From: Pelomonas sp937871895
GTDB taxonomy: Bacteria > Pseudomonadota > Gammaproteobacteria > Burkholderiales > Burkholderiaceae_C
Direction: 5' to 3' (one strand)
Assembly: GCF_046348265.1 (NCBI RefSeq)
Contig: NZ_JAXMEO010000016.1
DNA length: 64,000 nucleotides
Position 1 is the first letter of the stretch; every line of letters begins with the position of its first letter. A program made the translations under genes and the position numbers. Of this stretch, positions 16,666 to 24,885 are shown in pieces. The notes under the pieces are model-generated. The model did no database searches. It was not told where the DNA came from and worked only from the letters and a program-made list of their open reading frames with translations.

Positions 16666-17709
16666 GTGAATCAGGCACTTAAGTGGGTATGCGCGGTGCC
16701 AGACGAGCTGCCTGACGCGCTGCGCGATACCTTGGTGCGTGCGGGTTGCACCGTCGTGGCGCTGGGCGGTGCGCCGACGCACGCGGAATGGGTGCTGGTG
16801 CCGCAGGCGACCTGGGCCGAGGTGCAGGACCGCCTGGCCGGCCAAGAGGGCCTGCTGGAAGACCGCAGGTGGACCGACCGCGCCAAGGCCGTGCTGATGC
16901 AGACTCAGCAGCTGGACGAGGGCCCCGCCTACAAGTTGCTGCGAGATGCCGCCATGCACGCGCAGATCAAGTTGCCCCGCCTGGCGCGCCAGTTGGTCAA
17001 GCAGCACGAGCGCGCCGAGGCACTGGAGCGTGCGGCCGCGCAGCGCATGCTCAGCCAGCGCCTGGTGCGCCTGCAGGCCCAGGCCACGCTGCTACCCGAT
17101 CAGCTCGACCTGGCCCGCCAACTGCAACGCGACACGGTGGGCCGCATCGAGGGCAACCTGGAGCGCCTGCTGGAGTTGCTGCATGGCCCCACCCGCGAGG
17201 CCGAGCTGGCGGCTGTGATGGCCTGTTGGGCCGAATTGCAGCCCTTGCTTCTGCCGGCCACGGGCAGCCTGCGTGCGCTGAACGAGACCGCGCAGCAATT
17301 GGTGGACGCGAGCGAGCGCCTGGCGGCAGCCTTGCTGCAGGAGGGCTTCGAACGTCCGCTGCGCCTGCTGGCGCTGTGCGCGCGGCAGCGCCTGCTGTGC
17401 CAGCGCCTCGTCAAGGAGGCGCTGCTGGCCCAGGCCGACCCCGGCCACGAACCCCAGCGCCTGGCCGAAGACCTCGAAGCCTTCCTCCAAGCCTTGCAGG
17501 TGCTGCGCAATGCGCCGCTCAAGGCCAGCGGCCTGCAGGAGGCCTTCGACACCGTGGACGCCGATTGGGCTCGGCTCGTGCGCGCGCTGCGCCAGGGCGG
17601 CGGGCCTCAGGCGCTGACCGACCTCTGCGCCGCCAGCGAGCGGCTCTTTCATGGGCTCGATGCGCTGACCGAGGTGGTGCAGCGCAGCCTGCAGACGCTG
17701 TTGTCCTGA
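16666..17709 (+). CDS. ANTAR-domain RNA-binding antiterminator with PilJ-like nitrate sensor modules
   Basis: The 347-residue protein starts at GTG 16666 (VNQALKWVCAVPDEL), preceded by GGGGGAG with good spacing. The N-terminal 60 residues look like a reduced receiver. An ANTAR segment follows (about 68-112, DRAKAVLMQTQQLDEGPAY and LLRDAAM), then two PilJ-like modules (AAAQRMLSQRLVRLQA and CARQRLLCQRLVKEALL). Klebsiella NasR joins a nitrate-sensing NIT domain to a C-terminal ANTAR; here the RNA-binding part comes first and the sensor is a different module. It probably binds leader RNA in response to nitrate or nitrite. It diverges from narK. The longer ORF start at 16552 lacks support. Confidence 0.8.
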   Translation: MNQALKWVCAVPDELPDALRDTLVRAGCTVVALGGAPTHAEWVLVPQATWAEVQDRLAGQEGLLEDRRWTDRAKAVLMQTQQLDEGPAYKLLRDAAMHAQIKLPRLARQLVKQHERAEALERAAAQRMLSQRLVRLQAQATLLPDQLDLARQLQRDTVGRIEGNLERLLELLHGPTREAELAAVMACWAELQPLLLPATGSLRALNETAQQLVDASERLAAALLQEGFERPLRLLALCARQRLLCQRLVKEALLAQADPGHEPQRLAEDLEAFLQALQVLRNAPLKASGLQEAFDTVDADWARLVRALRQGGGPQALTDLCAASERLFHGLDALTEVVQRSLQTLLS

Positions 17710-17792
17710 CGGCTTCCCCGCTCGTGGCTGAAACGGTATTCAGTCCGGCTTGGCAAATGTTTGCGAGCGCCCGCGAAACAGCCGGGTTCCGA

Positions 17793-17930
17793 GGCCGAGC
17801 GCCGGGCCGCCCCAAGCCGGCCGGCCAGGGCATGTGAGCGGCTCAACGCCGCACGCATGCCCATCCCCCCGGGGGATCGGCCAGCCTCGCCCGCGTCCAG
17901 CGCGGCGAGGCTGGACGTGGGGCACCCAGT
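17793..17930 (+). repeat. Dispersed repeat R1, copy B
   Basis: It carries the same landmarks as copy A (GCCGAGCGCCGGGCCGC, GGCTCAACGCCGC, CCCCCCGGGGG) and ends with CTCGCCCGCGTCCAGCG followed by an imperfect complementary arm. It occupies the space between the convergent ANTAR/PilJ-like gene and nrtD, where it could fold and act as a transcript end. Confidence 0.75.
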
Positions 17931-18724
17931 TATGCCGCTTCCGCGTGCTTGTGCCGCGTGTACAGGAAGTCGATCACCGCCTTGCGGGCGTGCACGTAGT
18001 CGGCGTTCTCGGCCAGCTCGACGCGGTCGCGTGGGCGAGGCAGTTCGACCTTGAGGATCTCGCCGATGGTGGCAGCGGGGCCATTGGTCATCATCACGAT
18101 GCGGTCCGACAGCAGCACGGCTTCGTCCACGTCGTGGGTCACCATCACCACGGTGCTCTTGGTGCGGGCCACGATCTTGAGCAGCTCGTCCTGCAGGTGG
18201 GCGCGGGTCAGCGCGTCGAGGGCGCCAAAGGGCTCGTCCATCAGCAGCACCTTGGGCTCCATGGCCAGCGCGCGGGCGATGCCGACGCGTTGCTTCATGC
18301 CGCCCGAGATCTCGTGCGGACGTTTGGTGAGCGCGTGGCTCATGCCGACGAGATCCAGCGCAGCGCGGGCCCGCTCTTCCAGCTTCTTGCGCGGCTCCTT
18401 GCCGCCGAAGACCGACTCCACGGCCAGCAGCACGTTCTCCGTGCACGAGAGCCAGGGCAGCAGCGAGTGGTTCTGGAACACCACCGCACGCTCGGGGCCG
18501 GGGGCGGCGATCTCCTTGCCGTCGCAGATCAGGCCGCCGCCCGTGGGCGTGAGCAGGCCGGCGATCAGGTTCAGCAAGGTGGACTTGCCACAGCCCGAGT
18601 GCCCGATCAGGGTGATGAACTCGCCCTGCTCGATCTTGAGGTTGATGTCCCGCAGCGCATGGAAGCGGCCCTTGCGGGTGTTGAACACCATTTCGGCTTC
18701 GGCGATGTCGATGAAGGCAGTCAT
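17930..18724 (-). CDS. nrtD: Nitrate ABC transporter, ATP-binding protein
   Basis: This is the 264-residue ATPase of an NrtABD-type nitrate importer. Walker A is GHSGCGKST, the signature is ISGGMKQRVGIARAL, Walker B is VLLMDEPFGALD and the H-loop is VMVTHDVDEA. The start is 3 bp beyond the nrtB stop. Unlike cyanobacterial NrtC, there is no fused substrate-binding domain. Confidence 0.92.
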   Translation of the reverse strand: MTAFIDIAEAEMVFNTRKGRFHALRDINLKIEQGEFITLIGHSGCGKSTLLNLIAGLLTPTGGGLICDGKEIAAPGPERAVVFQNHSLLPWLSCTENVLLAVESVFGGKEPRKKLEERARAALDLVGMSHALTKRPHEISGGMKQRVGIARALAMEPKVLLMDEPFGALDALTRAHLQDELLKIVARTKSTVVMVTHDVDEAVLLSDRIVMMTNGPAATIGEILKVELPRPRDRVELAENADYVHARKAVIDFLYTRHKHAEAA

Positions 18725-18727
18725 GGT

Positions 18728-19660
18728 TCAGTCCTCCGCAAACGAGAAGCGCTTGGCGATGCTGACGAGCGTCCACTCCAGCAGCAGGCCGACGATGCCG
18801 ATCACGAAGATGGCAATGATGATGTGGGCGACGTTGAGGTTGTTCCACTCGTCCCAGACCCAGAAGCCGATCCCGACGCCGCCGGTCAGCATCTCGGCGG
18901 CGACGATCACGAGCCAGGCCGTCCCGACGGAGAGGCGCACACCGGTCAGCACATAGGGCAGCACGGCCGGCAGCAACACCTTGGTGATGACCTTCCACTC
19001 GGAGAGGTTCAGCACGCGGGCCACGTTCAGGTAGTCGGCCGGTACGCGCTGCACGCCGACGGCGGTGTTCACCACCATGGGCCAGATCGAGCAGATGAAG
19101 ATGGTCCAGATCGCGGCCGGGTTGGCGCTTTTGAAGACCAGCAGGCCGATGGGCAGCCAGGCCAGTGGCGACACCGGCTTCAGCAGCGAGATCAACGGCG
19201 AGATCATGCGGTTCGCAAAATCGAAGCGACCGATGATGAAGCCGAGCGGGATGCCGACCAAGGCCGCCAGGCCGAAGCCCAGGCCCACGCGCTGCAGCGA
19301 GTTCAGGATGTTCCAGCCGATGCCTTGGTCGTTGGGGCCGTGGCTGTAAAACGGGTCCGAGAACAGCTTGACGGCGGCGTCCCAGGTCGCGGCTGGCGTG
19401 GGGAAGGAACCGCCCTTTTGCGTGGCGATGGCCCACAGGCCCACCAGCAAGGCCAGGCTGAGCACCGGTGCCACCACCGACAACACCAGGTTGCGCCAAT
19501 CGATGGGCGCACGCGGCGGCTTGGCAGGCTTGGGGGCAGCAGTCACAGGCGCAGCTTCCTCGTTGGCGGCAGTGGTGGGGCGGCGCACGGCCGCCGGCTT
19601 GGACGTGGCCGCAGGCTCGTCGCCCAGGTCACGCGGTGAATGAAAAACAGCAGAGACCAT
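18728..19660 (-). CDS. nrtB: Nitrate ABC transporter, permease
   Basis: The 310-residue permease has a basic, Ala/Pro-rich N-terminus (residues 1-55) and then about six membrane segments. The BPD_transp EAA-like loop is RVPADYLNVARVLNLSEWKV and the family stretch AWLVIVAAEMLTGGVGIG is present, typical of nitrate/taurine permeases. GGAG lies 8 bases before the start. A 217-bp gap separates it from nrtA; the two are on one strand and probably one transcript. Confidence 0.93.
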   Translation of the reverse strand: MVSAVFHSPRDLGDEPAATSKPAAVRRPTTAANEEAAPVTAAPKPAKPPRAPIDWRNLVLSVVAPVLSLALLVGLWAIATQKGGSFPTPAATWDAAVKLFSDPFYSHGPNDQGIGWNILNSLQRVGLGFGLAALVGIPLGFIIGRFDFANRMISPLISLLKPVSPLAWLPIGLLVFKSANPAAIWTIFICSIWPMVVNTAVGVQRVPADYLNVARVLNLSEWKVITKVLLPAVLPYVLTGVRLSVGTAWLVIVAAEMLTGGVGIGFWVWDEWNNLNVAHIIIAIFVIGIVGLLLEWTLVSIAKRFSFAED

Positions 19661-19699
19661 GAATCAACTCCGTTGTTAGATTCGGAGGCCGCAGTCGCG

Positions 19700-19865
19700 G
19701 CCGACACATCCAGCGGCCAGCGCGGAGGCGGCTTTGCCGGGCCGCTGCTGGCGCCCCCTTGAGGGGGCTGAGGCCGGACACAAGGTGCCCAGTGGGCGGC
19801 TTGTGCCTACCGAAGAACTGGGCCACTGGCCCAGTGCGGCCGGCAAGGCCGGCGAAGCCGGTACG
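19700..19865. repeat. Inverted-repeat-rich spacer between nrtA and nrtB
   Basis: The spacer has several hairpins, including CCCCTTGAGGGG, CTGGGCCACTGGCCCAG (19820-19836) and GCCGGCAAGGCCGGC. Such elements commonly act as processing or attenuation sites that lower expression of distal genes; that role is inferred. The sequence differs from repeat R1. Confidence 0.6.
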
Positions 19866-19877
19866 GGGTGGGCCATG

Positions 19878-21122
19878 TCAAGCTCCCTTGATCTTGAAAC
19901 CGTCGGCGTACTTGGCGGGGTCCTTGCCGTCCCACACGACGCCGTCGATCAGCTTGCTGGTGCGCATCGGGTCCTTGGGTACGCTGATGCCCAGGGCCTT
20001 GGCGGCCTCGGTGTAGAGGCCGATCTGGTTGACCTGCTTGGCCACGGCCAGGTAGTCGGGGTGGCTCTTCAGGAGGCCCCAGCGCTTGTGCTGGGTCAGG
20101 AACCACATGCCGTCGCTGAGGTACGGGAAGTTGACCGCACCATCGTTGAAGAACTTCATGTGGTTGGGGTCGTCCCAGGTCTTGCCGAGGCCGTTCTGGT
20201 AGCGGCCCAGGATGCGCTGGTTGATCGCCTCGACACCCGTGTTGATGTAGGACTTCTGGGCCACGGTCTCGGCCATCTTGAGCTTGTTCTGCAGGCCAGC
20301 GTCGATCCAGCGGCTGGCCTCCAGCACGGCCATCACGACGGCACGCGCCGTATTGGGGTACTTCTTGACGAACTCGAGCGTGGTGCCCAGCACCTTCTCG
20401 GGGTGGTCCTTCCAGATGTCTTGCGTGGTGTTGGCGGTGATGCCGACGCCGTCCATGATGGCGCGGTGGTTCCAGGGCTCGCCCACGCAGAAGCCGTCCA
20501 TGTTGCCCACGCGCATGTTCGCGACCATCTGGGGTGGCGGCACGGTGATGAGCTTGGCACCGGCCACCGGGTTGATGCCCGCAGCGGCCAGCCAGTAGTG
20601 CATCCACATCGCGTGGGTGCCGGTCGGGAAGGTGCCGGCAAAGGTGTACTCACGCGGGTTGGCCGCCATCACCTTGGCCAGCGAGGGGCCGTCCACGGCG
20701 CCGGCATCGGCCAGCTTCTTCGACAGCGTGATGGCCTGGCCGTTGTTGTTGAGCGCCATGAGCACGGCCATGTCCTTCTTCGGGCCACCGATGCCGAGCT
20801 GCACGCCGTAGATCAGGCCATACAGCACGTGGGACATGTCCAGCTCGCCATTGACGAGCTTGTCGCGCACGCCGGCCCAGGAGGCTTCCTTGCTGGGGAT
20901 GATCTTGATGCCGTACTTCTTGTCGAAGCCGAGTTCCGCCGCCATCACGACGCTGGCGCAGTCGGTCAGCGGGATGAAACCGATCTTGACTTCTTCCTTC
21001 TCGGGCTTGTCCGAGCCGGCGGCCCAGGCCGACGAAGCCAGACCTGAAGTGAGGGTCGCGAGAGTGGCAGCGGCGCCACCGGCGAGCAACTGACGACGCT
21101 GCGCGCTTTTCCGATCAAACAT
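19878..21122 (-). CDS. nrtA: Nitrate ABC transporter, substrate-binding protein
   Basis: The 414-residue protein begins MFDRKSAQRRQLLAGGAAAT, a twin-arginine-type signal, so it is probably exported folded to the periplasm. The NrtA/NasS fold follows: VKIGFIPLTDCASVVMAAEL, ANPREYTFAGTFPTGTHAMW and NMRVGNMDGFCVGEPWN, all conserved nitrate-binding protein segments. The signal distinguishes it from cytoplasmic NasS sensors. The upstream 26 codons of the open frame lie in the leader RNA. Expression is likely NtrC-activated and antitermination-controlled. Confidence 0.93.
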   Translation of the reverse strand: MFDRKSAQRRQLLAGGAAATLATLTSGLASSAWAAGSDKPEKEEVKIGFIPLTDCASVVMAAELGFDKKYGIKIIPSKEASWAGVRDKLVNGELDMSHVLYGLIYGVQLGIGGPKKDMAVLMALNNNGQAITLSKKLADAGAVDGPSLAKVMAANPREYTFAGTFPTGTHAMWMHYWLAAAGINPVAGAKLITVPPPQMVANMRVGNMDGFCVGEPWNHRAIMDGVGITANTTQDIWKDHPEKVLGTTLEFVKKYPNTARAVVMAVLEASRWIDAGLQNKLKMAETVAQKSYINTGVEAINQRILGRYQNGLGKTWDDPNHMKFFNDGAVNFPYLSDGMWFLTQHKRWGLLKSHPDYLAVAKQVNQIGLYTEAAKALGISVPKDPMRTSKLIDGVVWDGKDPAKYADGFKIKGA

Positions 21123-21169
21123 GGTGATAGCTCCAGAAGAAGTTGAGGGACGAAGCGAAAAACGAGGGC

Positions 21170-21198
21170 AAAAAAAAGCGGCGCCACCACCACGCCGC
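21170..21198 (-). terminator. Intrinsic terminator in the nrtA leader
   Basis: On the minus strand GCGGCG pairs with CGCCGC (21193-21198 and 21178-21183) around a GUGGUGGUG-like loop, directly followed by eight U residues (A run 21170-21177). It lies about 48 bases before the nrtA start, where it would stop transcription unless an antiterminator acts. Confidence 0.85.
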
Positions 21199-21220
21199 AC
21201 GCCAAGGTGCAGCAGGGGTG

Positions 21221-21287
21221 GGACGCCGTTGTCCGCAGGTGCCGGCGCAGTGCCAGCGGCCTATCTCGATGCCCACGCCTTTGTGAG
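21221..21287 (-). ncRNA. ANTAR-target two-hairpin leader motif of nrtA
   Basis: Hairpin 1 (21272-21287) has the stem CUCAC/GUGGG with hexaloop AAAGGC. Hairpin 2 (21221-21234) has the stem GGAC/GUCC with hexaloop AACGGC. Both loops have A at position 1 and G at position 4, the defining feature of RNA motifs bound by ANTAR proteins such as NasR and NasT. The second hairpin is followed 22 bases later by the terminator. Hairpin 1 begins about six bases after the predicted transcription start. nasT is the next gene upstream. Confidence 0.88.
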
Positions 21288-21303
21288 CCTCTACCTCTGA
21301 GTT

Positions 21304-21319
21304 AGCACGCGCTGTGCCA
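21304..21319 (-). promoter_or_regulatory. Sigma-54 promoter of nrtABD
   Basis: TGGCACAGCGCGTGCT on the minus strand has the invariant GG and GC of the -24 and -12 elements with the right spacing. The predicted start is near 21293, immediately before the ANTAR-target hairpins. Confidence 0.78.
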
Positions 21320-21430
21320 GCGGGAGGCAAGTCAAGAACCCGCCTTCGTCAGGGTCTTGCCGCGCCAAGTCGGGCCCTGCATGCCGCGCACTGGTGCCCA
21401 AGGGGCGGCGTGGGCGGCTGCGGCCTCGGG

Positions 21431-21451
21431 TTTGCACTGATGCGGTGCAAA
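21431..21451. promoter_or_regulatory. NtrC-binding palindrome upstream of nrtA
   Basis: The sequence TTTGCACTGATGCGGTGCAAA (read with one central asymmetry) contains TGCACT-N5-GGTGCA, a near-perfect NtrC (NRI) site. It is centred about 150 bp upstream of the predicted start, the normal enhancer distance for a sigma-54 promoter. It lies between nasT and the nrtA promoter. Confidence 0.8.
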
Positions 21452-21569
21452 TGCATGGGTCAGGCTGGTGCGGCGCTGCGTGCGCGCATGGCGCGGGCCG
21501 GGCACCAGCGTGCCGCCTGGGGCAGCAGGCACGCAATCGGGGGGGCTGGTGAAGCGCAGGCCCTGGGGC

Positions 21570-22190
21570 TCAGGCCTTGCGCAGCAGCTGGTCGGCTTCC
21601 AGCAGCCGGGCGGCCACGGCGGCCAGGGGTTCGCCCCGGTCCATGGCCAGGCGTCGCAGCCGGTGGTAGGCGCTGTCCTCGTCGAGGTGCTGCTCGCGCA
21701 TCAGGATGCCCTTGGCACGCTCGATGGACTTGCGGTCGGCCAGCTGGGTGTTCACCCGGTCCAGCTCCTGGCGGAGCTGGTCGTCCTGCTCGAAGCGCGC
21801 CAGCGTCAGTTGCAGCACCGACTCCAGGCGCTGCGGTTGCAGGCCCCCGACGATGACCACGTTCACCCCCGCCTGCAGCGCGCTGCGCATCGCGTCCGGC
21901 CCCAGGCCATCGGCAAACAGCAGCACCGGCAGGTGGCGCGAGGCCACCGTTGCTGCCAGCGCCGCGAGCAGATCGGCGTCGAGGTGCTCGCTGTCGATCA
22001 GGATCAGGTCGGGCTCGCTGCGCAGCATGGCAGCCGGCAGGTCCTGCACGCTGTCCAGCACGTCCAGCAGCTGACATCGCAGGCGGATCAATTCGGCACG
22101 AAAGATCGGGCTGCGACGCTGGCCGTGGTCAAGCAAGAGCACGCGCAACCCGGCCACGGCCATCGATGTGTGGGGACGGGTCCTGTTCAT
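21570..22190 (-). CDS. nasT: Nitrate-responsive ANTAR antiterminator
   Basis: The 206-residue protein has a receiver-like domain (residues 15-135: LRVLLLDHGQRRS, PDLILIDSEHLDADLL, AGVNVVIVGGLQPQRLESV) and a C-terminal ANTAR domain (DRKSIERAKGILMREQHLDE, AYHRLRRLAMDRG). The receiver has GG where the conserved Lys is usual, as in NasT pseudo-receivers. In known systems NasT is held by the sensor NasS and freed by nitrate; no cytoplasmic NasS gene is in this window. Possible starts are 22202, 22190 and 22163; none has a clear SD. It lies upstream of the nrtA leader that carries its presumed target. Confidence 0.9.
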   Translation of the reverse strand: MNRTRPHTSMAVAGLRVLLLDHGQRRSPIFRAELIRLRCQLLDVLDSVQDLPAAMLRSEPDLILIDSEHLDADLLAALAATVASRHLPVLLFADGLGPDAMRSALQAGVNVVIVGGLQPQRLESVLQLTLARFEQDDQLRQELDRVNTQLADRKSIERAKGILMREQHLDEDSAYHRLRRLAMDRGEPLAAVAARLLEADQLLRKA

Positions 22191-22415
22191 GGAGGGGGGC
22201 ATCGCAATATGCGTGCCCGGGAAGCAGGGCAAGCGGGGCGGCCAGCTCCTGCCGATGATCAAGTCGCCTGCGTGACACCGGCGATCGGGCGCTGAGACAT
22301 TCCGCACGAAGCCGTGGCCTGCCGCGCGCCAACGCTTGCGCCGCCGCGCTGGGCCCTCCAGCATGCTGGTTTGCGCCCTTTTGGGTTTCCGAATCTTTGT
22401 TGGAGGTAGTCCCAG

Positions 22416-23162
22416 ATGAACAAGTTTTCCATCGCCTGCACGGCCGCTCTCTTGGCCATGGCTTCCGGCGCGCAAGCCGATGTGTTGAAGATCACCGGGG
22501 CGTCCACCGTCCTCAATGTCGTGGTGGCGCCTGCCAAGGCGGCCGTTGAAAAGGGCACGGGCCACACGCTGCAGATCATCGGCTCGGGCACCGGCAAGGG
22601 CTTGGTCGACCTGTTCAACGGCGACAGCGACATCGCCATGGTGTCCGAGCCCATGGACATCGCCGCCGATGCGGCCGCCGTCGCGGGCAAGAAGATCGAC
22701 GCCAGCAAGGTCAAGTTCTTTGAACTGCGCAAGGACGAGATCGTCTTCGTCGTGCACCCGAACAACCCGGTCAGCAAGCTCAGCTGGGAGCAGATCCGCG
22801 ACATGCACCTGGGCAAGATCAAGAACTGGAAAGAGGTGGGCGGCAAGGACCAAGCCATCGTCGTCTACAGCGACTCCACCACCGGCGGCACCCGCGCCAT
22901 GATCAAGAAGCTGGTGCTTGGGGGCGCCGAGTTCGGCCCTGATGTGAAGCCGCAGACCTCGGTCAAGCGCGCGGCCGAGATGGTGGGCACCGATGAAGCC
23001 GGCCTGGCCGGTGTGGGCAAGGGCTTCGTCGAGGAAGGCAAGGACAAGATCGTCCAGACCAAGCGCATCGAGCGCCCGTTGGCCCTGGTGACCCTGGGCG
23101 AGCCCAAGCCGGCTGCCAGGGCCGTGATCGACGCCTTCGCCAAGGAAGCCAAGGCGCACTGA
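22416..23162 (+). CDS. PstS-like periplasmic substrate-binding protein
   Basis: The 248-residue protein has a signal peptide ending AMASGAQA and then KITGASTVLNVVVAPAKAA, IIGSGTGKGLVDLFNGDSDI and YSDSTTGGTRAMIK. These are the S/T/G-rich loops of the PBP_like_2 (PstS) fold that grip oxyanions. It is shorter than true PstS and no pst permease genes are near, so the ligand is uncertain. GGAGG lies upstream of the ATG. It directly precedes a chemoreceptor gene (58 bp), so it could present a ligand to that receptor; this is inference. Confidence 0.8.
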   Translation: MNKFSIACTAALLAMASGAQADVLKITGASTVLNVVVAPAKAAVEKGTGHTLQIIGSGTGKGLVDLFNGDSDIAMVSEPMDIAADAAAVAGKKIDASKVKFFELRKDEIVFVVHPNNPVSKLSWEQIRDMHLGKIKNWKEVGGKDQAIVVYSDSTTGGTRAMIKKLVLGGAEFGPDVKPQTSVKRAAEMVGTDEAGLAGVGKGFVEEGKDKIVQTKRIERPLALVTLGEPKPAARAVIDAFAKEAKAH

Positions 23163-23220
23163 TCGACTGGGACGGCGCGCGCCGCCACAAGCGCGCGGCC
23201 ATCAGCACACCGAGGACTTT

Positions 23221-24774
23221 ATGAATGCATTGCGAGGATTCAGCATCGGCCGGCGGCTGTTGCTGGGGTTTGGGCTGATGCTGGCGCTGCTGCTGCTGGC
23301 TGTGGCCATGGGTTGGAACCGGCTGGGCGCCTTCAACGAGCGCGTTTCCAGCCTGATGCACGGCGAAGCCCTGGCCGCGCAACTGGCCAGCCAGCTCGAC
23401 GCCGGGGCCCAAGCCATGCTCAACGCCGTCAGCGTGGCGATCACGACCGACAGCGTCGGCGACATTGAAAAGAGCGCCAAGCGCGTCGAGGCCTTGCGTG
23501 CCGAGGCGAGCAAGATGCACCAGGGCCTGGTCAAGGCCGTGGAGGGCAGCTCGGCCCAGGCCGCCTATGACAGTGTCAAGGCCAAGGAGCAAGACTTCGC
23601 CAAGGCCGTGGAGAAGCTGCTTGGCATCGTGCGCTCGGGCGACATGGACGCCGCACGCCAGGCCTTCAACGACAAGGCCACGCGCGATGCCACTGCCGCC
23701 TACTTGATTGCGCTGACGGACCTGCGCAAGGCAGAAGAGGCGCTGCTGGCCAGTGCCGAAGCCGCCACCGCGACCTCCTACACCTACAGCCGCAGCATGC
23801 TGGGCCTGGTGTCTGCGGTGGCAATCCTGGTGGCCGTCTTTCTGAGCCTGGCCATCACACGCAGCATCGTCAAGCCCGCGCGCCGGGCTATGCGAGTCGC
23901 CCAGGCCATCGCTGAGGGCGACTTGCGGCAGGACATCAGTCCCCGTGGCCGCGACGAGCTGAGTGACCTGTTCGCTGCCATGGAGGCCATGCAGTCGGCC
24001 CTGAGTAACGTGGTGGGCACCGTGCGCAGCAATGCCGACAGAGTGGCCACCGCCAGCTCCGAGATTGCCGAGGGCAACCAGGACCTGAGCCACCGTACCG
24101 AAAACCAGGCCAGCGCCTTGCAGGAGACGGCCGGCGCGATGGACCGGCTCGGCAATGTCGTGCGCCAGAACACCTCCAGCGCCACCCAGGCCAACCAACT
24201 GGCGCGCAGCGCCAGTCAGGTGGCTGAGCAGGGCGGCGAGGTGGTGACCGAGGTGGTCAGCACCATGCGTGGCATCAACGACAGCTCACGCCGCATCTCC
24301 GACATCATTGGCGTCATCGACAGCATCGCCTTCCAGACCAACATCCTGGCTTTGAACGCGGCCGTGGAAGCGGCGCGGGCCGGTGAGCAAGGGCGCGGGT
24401 TTGCCGTCGTGGCCTCCGAGGTGCGCAACCTGGCCCAGCGCAGTGCGGATGCCGCCAAGGAGATCAAGCAGCTGATCACCCACAGCGTCGAGCAGGTCGA
24501 GCGCGGCACCGCTCAGGCCGACCGTGCGGGCAGCACCATGACAGAGATCGTGCAGTCCATCCGCCGCGTGACCGACATCGTCTCGGAGATCAGCGCCGCC
24601 AGCGAAGAGCAGAACGGCGACGTGGCCCAGGTGGGCCAGGCCATCGGCCAGATGGACCAGACCACGCAGCAGAACGCTGCCCTGGTGGAGCAAAGCGCCG
24701 CCGCCGCCGAGAGCCTCAGCCAGCAGGCCAAGCAGCTGGTACAGGCCGTGGCGGTGTTCAAGCTGCGCGGCTGA
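23221..24774 (+). CDS. Methyl-accepting chemotaxis protein, 4-helix-bundle sensor type
   Basis: The 517-residue receptor has membrane segments at about residues 12-32 and 190-212 flanking a helical periplasmic domain of about 160 residues. A HAMP domain follows (RSIVKPARRAMRVAQAIAEG), then a long coiled signalling domain with the invariant tip SIAFQTNILALNAAVEAARA. It ends VFKLRG with no CheR-binding pentapeptide. GAGG precedes the ATG. The gene follows the PstS-like gene on the same strand. Confidence 0.92.
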   Translation: MNALRGFSIGRRLLLGFGLMLALLLLAVAMGWNRLGAFNERVSSLMHGEALAAQLASQLDAGAQAMLNAVSVAITTDSVGDIEKSAKRVEALRAEASKMHQGLVKAVEGSSAQAAYDSVKAKEQDFAKAVEKLLGIVRSGDMDAARQAFNDKATRDATAAYLIALTDLRKAEEALLASAEAATATSYTYSRSMLGLVSAVAILVAVFLSLAITRSIVKPARRAMRVAQAIAEGDLRQDISPRGRDELSDLFAAMEAMQSALSNVVGTVRSNADRVATASSEIAEGNQDLSHRTENQASALQETAGAMDRLGNVVRQNTSSATQANQLARSASQVAEQGGEVVTEVVSTMRGINDSSRRISDIIGVIDSIAFQTNILALNAAVEAARAGEQGRGFAVVASEVRNLAQRSADAAKEIKQLITHSVEQVERGTAQADRAGSTMTEIVQSIRRVTDIVSEISAASEEQNGDVAQVGQAIGQMDQTTQQNAALVEQSAAAAESLSQQAKQLVQAVAVFKLRG

Positions 24775-24793
24775 CAGCAGCGCCACAAGTCAA

Positions 24794-24850
24794 CAGGCCC
24801 TGCGAGGACCGGTCGGTTCCGCAGGGCCTGCGTAGTTTTTGGGGCCTGCC
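24794..24850 (+). terminator. Intrinsic terminator after the chemoreceptor gene
   Basis: A 10-bp stem (CAGGCCCTGC at 24794-24803, GCAGGGCCTG at 24831-24840) is followed by CGTAG and five T residues. It ends the PstS-like/chemoreceptor transcript before the minus-strand S53 gene. Confidence 0.85.
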
Positions 24851-24885
24851 TTGGGCGCCTGCTTTGGGGGGGGCTACTTTGGGGG

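Noticed and set aside
19878..21122. Considered as the sensor NasS rather than NrtA
   Set aside because: The protein has a twin-arginine-type export signal and is in an operon with permease and ATPase genes; NasS is cytoplasmic.
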